From Aminobacter anthyllidis (GTDB lineage: Bacteria > Pseudomonadota > Alphaproteobacteria > Rhizobiales > Rhizobiaceae), in NCBI RefSeq assembly GCF_018555685.1, contig NZ_JAFLWW010000002.1, positions 846,135 to 910,134 of the forward strand: a stretch of DNA of 64,000 nucleotides, read 5' to 3'. A model generated the notes under the pieces. It saw only the letters and a program-made list of their open reading frames with translations, had not been told where the DNA came from and searched no databases. A program made the translations under genes and the position numbers. This document shows positions 1 through 8,097 of this stretch, piece by piece; position 1 is the stretch's first letter, and each line of letters begins with the position of its first letter.

Positions 1-93
1 CTCGACGGCACGCCGCTGATCGACATCAAGCCGGATCGGACGCTGTTCACCCCCATCGCCCCGCCGCAGCCGGGCGATTTCGAAACCGGTTAA
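1..93 (+). CDS. C-terminal end of a TrmO/TsaA-like protein (partial)
   Basis: The window opens inside an ORF that encodes 30 residues and ends at a TAA at 91-93. The stretch [11 protein letters not shown] resembles the C-terminal part of TrmO (TsaA/YaeB) proteins, which methylate the threonylcarbamoyl adenosine of tRNA. Only this tail is present, so the call rests on one short motif and could be wrong. Its stop overlaps the stop of the convergent racemase gene by a few bases. Confidence 0.45.
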   Translation, partial: LDGTPLIDIKPDRTLFTPIAPPQPGDFETG

Positions 94-1916
94 AGGATCC
101 GCTTGCCGAAGGCGGACATGACGAAGTTGACGGTTTCGGCGGCAATGCGCGGCTCGGTGTCCGCGCGCAACCCCGAGATATCCATCGACAGCATGCCACC
201 CGACAGGGCTATCGCCTCCATCGCCTGGTGTGTCTCGCGCACCGTCATGCCACCGGAACCGCCAGCCCAGCCGGGCATCTCGGTGGCCGAGGGCGAGTAG
301 CTGACATGGAAACCGACAGTGCCGGCGGAGGCGATGCGGATCGCCTCGCGCATCACCTCACGCGTGCCCGAACCGTCGATCTCGGCCATGGTGAAGGCGG
401 TGACGCGGGAATCCTTGAGGATGCGAACCTCGGCCGGATCGGCTTCGCGCAGGCCGACGAGCACGACGTTTTCGGGCGAAAGCTGCGGCTGCAGCGCGCC
501 GGGCTTGTGATCGAGGCCAAGAGCGCGCGCCAGGACCGAGCGTTCCGGCGCTTCAACTCCATCCTCGCTTTCGGGCATCAGCGCCGCGATGGAATCTATC
601 CAGATGACGCCGAAGGAGTGCGTTGCCTCGGCAGCTGCAGCCAGCGCTGTCGACGCCGTGTGCCTGCCGGCGCCTGCATGCAGCCTGAGAAGGCCGGCGG
701 GCGGATGCTCGGCATCGGCAATCTCGACGACATCGAACTGCATCTGTTCGAGCCGCGTGCCGACCGATTGTTTTGCCAGCAGCGGGCCGGCAGTCCCGTC
801 GGCGACGATCGAGACCATGCGCCGGCCGGTGAAATCGGCGATGTCGTGCATCGGCGCCTTTTCGACATACTCCGAGGTCATCGCCGTCAGCAGCGCGCCA
901 TAGTTCATGTGGAAGCTGACGCGGTCGCCGACGACGAGCGGCGGTTCGGCATCGGTGATGTCGAGCACGAGATGGTCGCTCGACGCGCCCAGCACGCGCA
1001 CGCCGGGATTGATCGGCACCAGCCCCTCGATCATCGTGTCCTCGCGGCCGATATTGGCAATGCCGCGCAGCCGGTCGCCCTCGTCGATGAACACCGGCTG
1101 GTTGCCGAAGGCGTCGTAGCCGGATTCGCCGATCGGCAGCGACGGCTTGACCTTGACCTCGATCAGGTCGCCGGTCAGCCTGAAGGCGTTGAACTCCAGC
1201 TCCTTCCAGGGCTCCTCCCTGAACGTCTCGTAACCGCCCTGCAGGATCGCCTCGCCGATGCGCAGATTGTTGATGCCGGCGGGCAGCTTGTTTTCCAAAA
1301 GCAGCGGCAGCGACGATGAATTGCCGCCCGACACCCAGTCGAGGCTGATGCCGGCAAGGCGCTCGACCTTGTAGGCGTAAGCGACGAGCTGGTTGAGATT
1401 CTCTTCCGTCGGCATGATGGCGCCGAAGCAGGTCAAATTGGTGCCGAGCCCGGCAATGCGCACGCCAGGCAACTCGAGCACGCGCTCGACCGTCGGCAAC
1501 AGGTCGTTCGGCCAGATGCCTTCGCGCAGGTCGCCGAGGTCGACCATCAGCATGATGTCGTGGACGCGGCCGACGCGCTGGGCGATGCGCGATAGCTCAC
1601 GGATGATTTCAAGTTCGGACTGCAGGCTGATGTCGACCGTGCGTACCACCTCCTCGACACGCGAGAGCGGCGGGCTGCGCAGCAGCATGATCGGACAGCC
1701 GATGCCGCTTTCGCGCAGCCGGCGGATGTTTTCGAAACGCGACTCGGCAAGCCCCGCAACGCCACCGCGCAGCATGGCGCGCGCCACCTGCGGCAGGCCG
1801 CAGCTGCCCTTGGTGACGCCGAACACCTTGATGCCGGAAAGTGCTGCGCGGTCGACGACGGCCCGCGCATTGCGCTCGATGCGCCCGAGATCGATGGCGA
1901 CTTGCGGTCCAGACAT
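90..1916 (-). CDS. Ornithine/alanine racemase-type PLP enzyme fused to an arginase-like domain
   Basis: This 608-residue protein has two parts. Residues 1-355 resemble the alanine-racemase N-terminal barrel family, in particular ornithine-racemase-like enzymes; Lys36 in [10 protein letters not shown] is the expected PLP lysine, and SGGNSSSLP (196-204) fits the phosphate-binding region. Residues 365-608 resemble the arginase/agmatinase fold: GVIWID (436-441), [11 protein letters not shown] (487-497), [10 protein letters not shown] (508-517) and [15 protein letters not shown] (555-569) follow the arginase order. The usual metal ligands are not visible: the GGDHS, DAHxD and SxDxDxxDP sites appear as [15 protein letters not shown] and [11 protein letters not shown]. 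The second half is therefore probably not a hydrolase and may be structural or regulatory. It lies 3 bases downstream of dadA, which suggests racemisation followed by D-amino-acid oxidation. The true substrate is not known. Confidence 0.8.
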   Translation of the reverse strand: MSGPQVAIDLGRIERNARAVVDRAALSGIKVFGVTKGSCGLPQVARAMLRGGVAGLAESRFENIRRLRESGIGCPIMLLRSPPLSRVEEVVRTVDISLQSELEIIRELSRIAQRVGRVHDIMLMVDLGDLREGIWPNDLLPTVERVLELPGVRIAGLGTNLTCFGAIMPTEENLNQLVAYAYKVERLAGISLDWVSGGNSSSLPLLLENKLPAGINNLRIGEAILQGGYETFREEPWKELEFNAFRLTGDLIEVKVKPSLPIGESGYDAFGNQPVFIDEGDRLRGIANIGREDTMIEGLVPINPGVRVLGASSDHLVLDITDAEPPLVVGDRVSFHMNYGALLTAMTSEYVEKAPMHDIADFTGRRMVSIVADGTAGPLLAKQSVGTRLEQMQFDVVEIADAEHPPAGLLRLHAGAGRHTASTALAAAAEATHSFGVIWIDSIAALMPESEDGVEAPERSVLARALGLDHKPGALQPQLSPENVVLVGLREADPAEVRILKDSRVTAFTMAEIDGSGTREVMREAIRIASAGTVGFHVSYSPSATEMPGWAGGSGGMTVRETHQAMEAIALSGGMLSMDISGLRADTEPRIAAETVNFVMSAFGKRIL

Positions 1917-1919
1917 GCC

Positions 1920-3170
1920 TCAGCCCCCGTAGACCAGCCCCTGTGGATCGATGTCGGGTTTGCGCCCAGCGACCAGGTCGGCAAGGAACTTGCCGGAGCC
2001 GCAGGCCATGGTCCAGCCGACATGGCCATGGCCGGTGTCGAGATAAAGCCCCTTGTAGCGGGCCGGGCCGATGACCGGCACCGAGCCTGGCATCATTGGC
2101 CTCAGGCCGGCCCAGACTTCGGCCTTGCGCGGATTGAAGGCGCCGGGGAACAGCTCCTGGCCTGCCTTGAACAGGCGGACGAAATCGCTGGGCTTGTAGC
2201 TGCGGTCGAAACCGGCGAACTCGGCGGTCGCGGCCAGGCGCAAGCGATCGCCAAGCCTGGAATAGGCGATCAGATTGTCTTCGTCGGCGCCACCCATCGT
2301 CGGCCCCTTGTCGGGATCGTCAAGCTGCACCGTCGCGGTATAGCCCTTGACCGGGTAGACCGGCAGGTCGATGCCGTGGCGACGGCCGAGCAGTCCGCTT
2401 TCCGGCCCCATGGCGATGACCACGGCATCGGCGCTTAGCACGCCGGCCTGTGTCTTCGCCCCGCTGACGCGGTCGCCCTCGACGACCAGCCCCTCGACGG
2501 TTGTGTCGAACATGAATTTCACGCCCAGGCGCTCGCTGGCGTGGGCGGCGAGCTTTTCGACGAACATGCGGGAATCGCCGGTCTGGTCGAGAGGCGAATA
2601 GACGCCGCCGGCAATGCCATCCTTGGCGGCTGCCAGGCCGGGCTCCAGCTCGACCATGCGATTGCGGTCGACGATTTCGATCGGCAGGCCATGCCTGGCG
2701 AGGAAGCGATAGTTCTCGCTGCCTTCGTCGAGGCTTTTCTGCGTGCGGAAGAAGTAGAGGATACCCTTGCGCCGGTCGTCATAGCCGATGCCGGTCTCGT
2801 CAGAGATCTCGTTGATGCACTGGCGCGAATAGAGCGCGAGCCTGAGCTTGACCTCGCTGTTGGCGCGAAGCCGCGCTGTCGTGCACTGGCGCAGGAAGCG
2901 CAGGCTCCAGGCGTAGAAATAGGGGTCTAACCGGAGCCTGACCTTGATGCCGAGATCTGACGTGTAGAGCGAGCGGATGAAGGTCTTCAGCGCCGCCGGC
3001 GAGGCCCATGCGGTGGCATCGCCCGGCGAAACCAGTCCGGCATTGGAATAGCTCGTGCCGCGTGCGGCGGCCGGATGGCGTTCGACCACGGTGACCTCAT
3101 GGCCGTCGCGCGCCAGGTAATAGGCTGCCGCCGTTCCGACCACACCCGCGCCCAGAACCAGTATCTTCAT
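1920..3170 (-). CDS. dadA: D-amino acid dehydrogenase small subunit (DadA-like)
   Basis: The 416-residue flavoprotein begins with an FAD-binding Rossmann motif (VLGAGVVGTAAAYYLA, residues 4-19) and has the DAO-family layout. The C-terminal GLYLDTGHGHVGWTMACGSG is typical of DadA. DadA oxidises D-amino acids to 2-oxo acids and passes electrons to the respiratory chain at the inner membrane. The length matches the family. It is the upstream gene of a pair with the racemase fusion, an arrangement that recalls dadA-dadX, with a different racemase here. The 209 bases upstream to galE hold its promoter; no operator was recognised. Confidence 0.87.
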   Translation of the reverse strand: MKILVLGAGVVGTAAAYYLARDGHEVTVVERHPAAARGTSYSNAGLVSPGDATAWASPAALKTFIRSLYTSDLGIKVRLRLDPYFYAWSLRFLRQCTTARLRANSEVKLRLALYSRQCINEISDETGIGYDDRRKGILYFFRTQKSLDEGSENYRFLARHGLPIEIVDRNRMVELEPGLAAAKDGIAGGVYSPLDQTGDSRMFVEKLAAHASERLGVKFMFDTTVEGLVVEGDRVSGAKTQAGVLSADAVVIAMGPESGLLGRRHGIDLPVYPVKGYTATVQLDDPDKGPTMGGADEDNLIAYSRLGDRLRLAATAEFAGFDRSYKPSDFVRLFKAGQELFPGAFNPRKAEVWAGLRPMMPGSVPVIGPARYKGLYLDTGHGHVGWTMACGSGKFLADLVAGRKPDIDPQGLVYGG

Positions 3171-3379
3171 GCTGCCACCCCATGGAGCGTCGCGCAGTGC
3201 CCCGGCACGCGGAAAGGACGCTCCAACTCTTTCTTGCGCATCGGGCGATGCCGAAGATCGGCCGATGCACCAGGCTCTGGCGGGAACCTTTCACCGTGCG
3301 GGGTCAGGCCCCTTTGCCACCCATAACGCCTGGCGTTGCAATTATCGAGACAGGGTGACGGATATCCACCACCTGTAGC

Positions 3380-4375
3380 TTATATAACGGAAGAGTTCTT
3401 CCGGCTGAGCAGCCGTTCCCAGTTGAGCGCGTCACCGACGATCCCGTCGAGATCGTCATGCCTCGGCGCCCAGCCGAGTTCGCCGCGTGCCAGGTCCGAA
3501 TTGGCAACGACGGACGCCGCGTCGCCCGGCCGGCGAGTGGTCATCTGGACGGTGAAATCGGCGCCATGGACGCGGCGCACGCTGTCGATGACTTCGAGCA
3601 CCGAATAGCCGTGTCCGTAACCGCAATTGGCGACAAGGTTGCCACCACCGGCGCGCAGGCGGGCGAGCGCCAGGCGATGCGCGGCGACAAGATCGGAAAC
3701 GTGGATGTAGTCGCGCACGCAGGTGCCGTCAGGCGTCGCATAGTCCTCGCCGAAGACCTGCATCGAGCCACGCTTGCCGAGCGCGGTTTCGCAGGCGACC
3801 TTGATCAGGTGCGTAGCACCCTTGGTCGACTGGCCGGTGCGGCCCTTGGGATCGGCACCGGCGACATTGAAATAGCGCAGCGCGGTGTAGGTCAGCGGGT
3901 GCGCTGCGGCGGCATCGCGCAACATCCATTCGCTCATCAGCTTGGACAGGCCGTAGGGCGATTCCGGCGCAAGCCGCGCGTCCTCGACCACCGGCTCCAT
4001 GCCAGCCGCGCCATAGACGGCCGCGGTCGAGGAGAAGATGAAATGCTTGACGCCACAGCCAACCGCCGTCTCGATCAGGCTGCGGGTCTTGCAGGTATTG
4101 TTTTCGTAATAGCCAAGCGGATCGGAAACAGATTCCGGCACCACGATGGAGCCGGCGAAGTGGATGATCGCGTCGATGCCGTGCTCGCGGATCAGTTTTC
4201 CGACGAGCTCCTTGTCGGCGACGTCGCCCCTGACCAGCACGGCCTCGGGCGCAACAGCCCAGTCGAAGCCGGTCGACAGCCGGTCGAGCACGACGACCTT
4301 CTCGCCCGCGTCGAGCAGTTCCCAGACCATGTGGCTGCCGATGTAACCGGCACCGCCCGTCACCAATACCGCCAT
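3380..4375 (-). CDS. galE: UDP-glucose 4-epimerase
   Basis: The 331-residue protein opens with the NAD-binding motif VTGGAGYIGSH and has SSTAAVYG and the YGLSK catalytic pair of short-chain epimerases. GalE interconverts UDP-glucose and UDP-galactose for exopolysaccharide and LPS synthesis. The ORF is open for 42 further codons upstream, but the ATG at 4375 is chosen because a GGAG lies about 8 bases before it and the GG motif must be near the N-terminus. It is divergent from hemA. Confidence 0.92.
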   Translation of the reverse strand: MAVLVTGGAGYIGSHMVWELLDAGEKVVVLDRLSTGFDWAVAPEAVLVRGDVADKELVGKLIREHGIDAIIHFAGSIVVPESVSDPLGYYENNTCKTRSLIETAVGCGVKHFIFSSTAAVYGAAGMEPVVEDARLAPESPYGLSKLMSEWMLRDAAAAHPLTYTALRYFNVAGADPKGRTGQSTKGATHLIKVACETALGKRGSMQVFGEDYATPDGTCVRDYIHVSDLVAAHRLALARLRAGGGNLVANCGYGHGYSVLEVIDSVRRVHGADFTVQMTTRRPGDAASVVANSDLARGELGWAPRHDDLDGIVGDALNWERLLSRKNSSVI

Positions 4376-4487
4376 AACTACACTCCGCATCGAATTTCGT
4401 CGGGCCCTGTGTAGCCTGACAATACCGGCGAATGCGAGACAGGACTTTCGCGGGATGATCACGTTGGCCTTTCGGTCGCAGCGTGAT

Positions 4488-4501
4488 TTGATCCACATCA
4501 A
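4488..4501. promoter_or_regulatory. FNR/FixK-type binding site between galE and hemA
   Basis: The sequence TTGATCCACATCAA is an exact match to the FNR/FixK consensus TTGAT-N4-ATCAA. It lies 124 bases before the hemA start and 113 bases before the galE start. FnrL or FixK control of hemA under low oxygen is established in Rhodobacter and Bradyrhizobium. That hemA, not galE, is the target here is inferred. Confidence 0.75.
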
Positions 4502-4624
4502 GGGACTTTTCGGCGATCCGTGGTCGTTTGGGACGTCGAGGGCGTGGCATTATGACCAAAAACGGTCGATGGACGCCGAACCGGCCGTTGATTATGCTCA
4601 CGGTTGAAAAATTGGGACGTCCAG

Positions 4625-5902
4625 ATGAACTACCAGCGGTTTTTCGAAGAAGCGATCGACCAGATTCACGCCGAGCGCCGTTATCGCGTTTTTGCCGATC
4701 TCGAGCGCATCGTCGGCAAGTTCCCGCGCGCTATCTGGCGCTCCAACGGCAAGGCCGAAGAAATCACCGTCTGGTGCTCGAACGACTATCTCGGCATGGG
4801 CCAGCACCCCGACGTGGTGGCGGCGATGCAGAAGGCCGCCGGCAACATGGGCACCGGCGCAGGCGGCACGCGCAACATTTCCGGCAACAACCATCCGCTG
4901 GTCGAGCTCGAGCATGAACTCGCCGACCTGCACGGCAAGGAAGCCGGCCTGGTCTTCACCTCCGGCTTCGTCTCCAACGAGGCTGCGATCTCGACCATCG
5001 CCAAGCTTCTGCCGAACTGCCTGATCCTCTCCGACGAACTCAACCACGCTTCGATGATCGAGGGCGTGCGCCGCTCCGGCGCCGAAAAGAAGGTGTTCCG
5101 CCACAACGACGTCGGCCACCTCGAAAGCCTGCTGCAGGCAGCCGGCCGCGAGCGCGCCAAGCTGATCGTATTCGAAAGCGTCTACTCGATGGACGGCGAC
5201 ATCGCACCGATCGCCGAGATCGCCGACCTCGCCGAAAAATACAACGCCATGACCTATATCGACGAGGTCCATGCCGTCGGCATGTACGGCCCGCGTGGCG
5301 GCGGCATCACTGAACGCGAGGGCCTCGCCCATCGCATCGACATCATCGAAGGCACGCTCGCCAAGGCATTCGGCACGCTCGGTGGCTACATCACCGGCAC
5401 CCGTTCGGTGGTCGACGCCGTCCGTTCCTATGCGCCGGGCTTCATCTTCACCACGGCTCTGCCGCCGGCGATCGCCGCCGCGACCACCGCGTCGATCCGG
5501 CACCTGAAGAATTCGCAGGCCGAGCGCGACGCCCAGCAGTGCCAGGTGACGCACACCAAACAGGTGCTGGCGGATGCCGGTCTGCCGGTGATGGAGTCGG
5601 CAACGCATATCGTGCCGATCCTGGTTGGTGACCCCGAGTTGTGCAAGATGGCCAGCGACCGCCTGCTCGGCGTGCACGGGATCTACATCCAGCCGATCAA
5701 CTACCCGACCGTGCCGCGCGGCACCGAACGCCTGCGCATCACGCCGACGCCGTTCCACAGCAATGCCCTGGTGGCCGAACTCAAGGAAGCGCTGGTCGAG
5801 ACCTGGAATGCGCTGGGCATTCCCTATCGCACCGAGGGCCACACGGAAGTTCCCAAGAGCGAACGCATCGTTTCGCTGCTGGTGCCGCAGTCGGGCGGCT
5901 GA
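4625..5902 (+). CDS. hemA: 5-aminolevulinate synthase
   Basis: The 425-residue alpha-oxoamine synthase condenses glycine and succinyl-CoA to 5-aminolevulinate, the first step of the C4 haem pathway of alphaproteobacteria. The N-terminus [12 protein letters not shown], the glycine-rich [27 protein letters not shown] and Lys247 in [12 protein letters not shown] (PLP lysine) are all as expected. The ATG at 4625 is preferred over an in-frame ATG 21 bases upstream because family members start at MNYQ and GGGAC precedes it. The FNR/FixK box upstream suggests oxygen control. Confidence 0.95.
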   Translation: MNYQRFFEEAIDQIHAERRYRVFADLERIVGKFPRAIWRSNGKAEEITVWCSNDYLGMGQHPDVVAAMQKAAGNMGTGAGGTRNISGNNHPLVELEHELADLHGKEAGLVFTSGFVSNEAAISTIAKLLPNCLILSDELNHASMIEGVRRSGAEKKVFRHNDVGHLESLLQAAGRERAKLIVFESVYSMDGDIAPIAEIADLAEKYNAMTYIDEVHAVGMYGPRGGGITEREGLAHRIDIIEGTLAKAFGTLGGYITGTRSVVDAVRSYAPGFIFTTALPPAIAAATTASIRHLKNSQAERDAQQCQVTHTKQVLADAGLPVMESATHIVPILVGDPELCKMASDRLLGVHGIYIQPINYPTVPRGTERLRITPTPFHSNALVAELKEALVETWNALGIPYRTEGHTEVPKSERIVSLLVPQSGG

Positions 5903-5917
5903 GCGGCAGGCCCTTTG

Positions 5918-6112
5918 GTGCGTCCTTCGAGGCTCGCCCGCGGGCATTAGCGCTAATCTTCTAGCTGTTTTACGGGCTCGCACCTCAGGATGAGGAGCGG
6001 TGGCGCCAACGCTCCTCATCCTGAGGTGCGGGCCCGCTACAGCATTGCAAAGCTAGAGTAAAAGATTGTAAAGCTAGAGTAAAAGTCGGCGGGCGAGCCT
6101 CGAAGGACGCAC
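5918..6112. repeat. Nested palindromic intergenic repeat
   Basis: A 24-base outer inverted repeat (5918-5941 and 6089-6112) matches perfectly. Nested inside is a perfect 21-base inverted repeat (5979-5999 and 6010-6030) with a 10-base loop, which would make a strong hairpin. It fills the gap between hemA and the aminotransferase gene, which converge on it. It looks like a dispersed rhizobial intergenic repeat and could also end transcription, though it has no T-tract. Confidence 0.8.
6045..6086. repeat. Two-copy 21-base tandem repeat
   Basis: Two adjacent 21-base units (6045-6065 and 6066-6086) differ at two positions and share the core AAAGCTAGAGTAAAAG. They lie inside the larger palindromic element, between its inner hairpin and its right outer arm. 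Confidence 0.75.
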
Positions 6113-6156
6113 TTCTTGGCAATCCTTCACCGCCGCTTCGTCAGCGACCTATCCGC

Positions 6157-7329
6157 CTACCGCGCGTTGATCCACTTCGCCAGCCGATGCGACGCCTCCT
6201 CGATCTGGTCGAGGCGGCGGTGGAAGCACAGGCGCAGGAAGCCTTCGCCACCGGCTGAAAAAGCTGTGCCGGGTGCGACGCCGACGGCAACCTTGTCGAT
6301 GATGTCGAAGGCCGCCGCTTCGGAGTTCTTCATCCCATCGACGGCGAAGAACAGGTAAAAGGCTCCAGGCGGCACGCTGAAACGCACCTTGCCGGTCTCG
6401 CCGAGGATTTTGCAGACGATGTCACGTGCCTTGTGGGCACGCTCGACCTGCTCGGCGATGAAAGCGTCGCCCTCGTCGAGCGCGGCAATGCCGCCACGCT
6501 GCATGAACTGCGCCACGCCGGAGCTCGAATACTGGACCAGGTTCTCGAAAGTGCGGCTCAGCGACGGGTGCGTCTTCAGCCAGCCGATGCGCCAGCCGGT
6601 CATCGCCCAGTTCTTGGAGAAGGTGTTGACGAACAGGATCTTGTCCTCTGCAACCATGATGTCCATGAACGACGCGGCCCGGCTGCCGCCATAGTGGAAC
6701 AGCGCATAGATCTCGTCGGCGATGATCCAGAGATCGTTCCTGCGCGCGAGGTCGAGGATCGCCTGCAGCGTCTCGCGATCGGCGGTCCAGCCAGTCGGGT
6801 TGGACGGCGTGTTGACGAAGATCGCCCTGGTGCGCGGCGTGATCGCGGCAGCGATCTTTTCGACGTCGCAGATCCAGCCATTGTCGGTCATGTCGAGCAG
6901 GACCGGCACCGGCTTGACGCCGGCTATGCCTGCCGCACCGGCGAAATTCGGCCAGGCGGGCGTCAGATAGACGGCTTCGTCGCCGGCCCCTGCCGTCACC
7001 TGCAAGGCCATGGTGATCGCTTGCATGCCACCAACGGTGACGATGAATTCGTTGGCGCCGAAGCTCTTGCCGAAATGGCGCTGGTGATAGCGCGCGATCG
7101 CCTGGCGCAATTCGGGAATGCCGGCCTGCCAGGTGTAGAAGGTCTCGCCATTGGCAAGTCCGCGCGCCGCCGCGTCGCTGATGAAGGCCGGCGTCGGCAT
7201 GTCGCCCTCGCCCGACCACAGCGGGATGAGGCCTGCGCGGTCGCGCCCGTAATTGGCCACCGCCTCGATGCCGCTCATCGGAGCGCTGCGGGCCTCAATG
7301 CGAACGGCGTCGATAAGGCTCATGGTCAT
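6157..7329 (-). CDS. Class I PLP-dependent aminotransferase
   Basis: The 390-residue fold-type I aminotransferase has the NTPSNPTGW motif (about 173-181), ADEIY (204-208) and the PLP lysine Lys239 in NTFSKNWAMTGWRIGW. The family includes aspartate, aromatic and alanine aminotransferases; the substrate cannot be read from the sequence. Two in-frame ATGs lie 6 bases apart at 7329 and 7323; either could be used. It stands alone, with its 3' end near the palindromic element. Confidence 0.85.
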   Translation of the reverse strand: MTMSLIDAVRIEARSAPMSGIEAVANYGRDRAGLIPLWSGEGDMPTPAFISDAAARGLANGETFYTWQAGIPELRQAIARYHQRHFGKSFGANEFIVTVGGMQAITMALQVTAGAGDEAVYLTPAWPNFAGAAGIAGVKPVPVLLDMTDNGWICDVEKIAAAITPRTRAIFVNTPSNPTGWTADRETLQAILDLARRNDLWIIADEIYALFHYGGSRAASFMDIMVAEDKILFVNTFSKNWAMTGWRIGWLKTHPSLSRTFENLVQYSSSGVAQFMQRGGIAALDEGDAFIAEQVERAHKARDIVCKILGETGKVRFSVPPGAFYLFFAVDGMKNSEAAAFDIIDKVAVGVAPGTAFSAGGEGFLRLCFHRRLDQIEEASHRLAKWINAR

Positions 7330-7378
7330 CCCAGGCTGAGAGTTGCTTGAGCCTAGTCCTAGCTCGCCGGCGCCAACG

Positions 7379-7410
7379 AAAAAACCCCCGGCGGTCCAGC
7401 CAGCCGGGGG
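7379..7410 (-). terminator. Rho-independent terminator of mscL
   Basis: An 8-bp GC-rich stem (CCCCCGGC at 7385-7392 and GCCGGGGG at 7403-7410) with a 10-base loop is followed on the minus strand by a run of six T. It lies 26 bases after the mscL stop. The plus-strand side has only four T, so it may act weakly in that direction. Confidence 0.85.
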
Positions 7411-7435
7411 TTTTCGCGATGCCAGCGCTTGCCGG

Positions 7436-7858
7436 TTATTTCTTGGCGAGCAGGTCGCGAATTTCGGTCAGCAGCGCAACGTCGGCGGGCGGAGGACCAG
7501 CCGGCTCGGCGGCCTTCTGCTTCTCCAGACGCCTGCGCATGGTGTTCACACCCTTGACCATCAGGAAGATGATCCAGGCGAGGATCAAGAAGTTGATGAC
7601 CACGGTAAAGAAGTTGCCATAGGCGAACACAGCACCTTGTTTCTTGGCTTCTTCAAGCGAAACCGCCGTGACCGAAGATGACAGCGGCAGGAAGTAATTC
7701 GAGAAATCGAAGCCGCCAAAGATCGCGCCAACGACTGGCATGATGATGTCGCCGACCAGCGACGAGACGATCAGGCCGAAGGCACCGCCGATGATGACAC
7801 CGACCGCGAGGTCCATCACATTGCCCTTGGCAATGAATTCCTGGAATTCCCTGAGCAT
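7436..7858 (-). CDS. mscL: Large-conductance mechanosensitive channel MscL
   Basis: The 140-residue membrane protein has the MscL N-terminal signature [20 protein letters not shown], two transmembrane segments (about 18-45 and 70-95) and a charged C-terminal helix. It opens under membrane tension to release solutes in osmotic downshock. The ATG at 7858 is chosen over upstream in-frame starts because a strong AGGAGG lies 6 bases before it and because MscL proteins start at MLxEF. Confidence 0.95.
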   Translation of the reverse strand: MLREFQEFIAKGNVMDLAVGVIIGGAFGLIVSSLVGDIIMPVVGAIFGGFDFSNYFLPLSSSVTAVSLEEAKKQGAVFAYGNFFTVVINFLILAWIIFLMVKGVNTMRRRLEKQKAAEPAGPPPADVALLTEIRDLLAKK

Positions 7859-8097
7859 AAACCCTCCTTGTACGATTTGCAGAAAGGCGAATCGTTCCCC
7901 ACCATCCGTCGCCGAGCGTTGGCACCATAGCAAAAACCGCCGGTTGCAAAACCCGTCAATGTTGGCATGCGCCAGGCAAGCGCCTGCGCCTCACACAGGC
8001 GCATAGGCGCATAGGCGACAAGGATAATAGACTTGCCGTCGCAGCTGTGATTGCCTCAGTGCACAGGCAAACGTTTTCGCGGGAGTGAGAGTTTAGA

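Noticed and set aside
7986..8030. Short GCATAGGC tandem before the sensor kinase gene
   Set aside because: Only two to three imperfect copies are present, which is too little to call an element or an operator.
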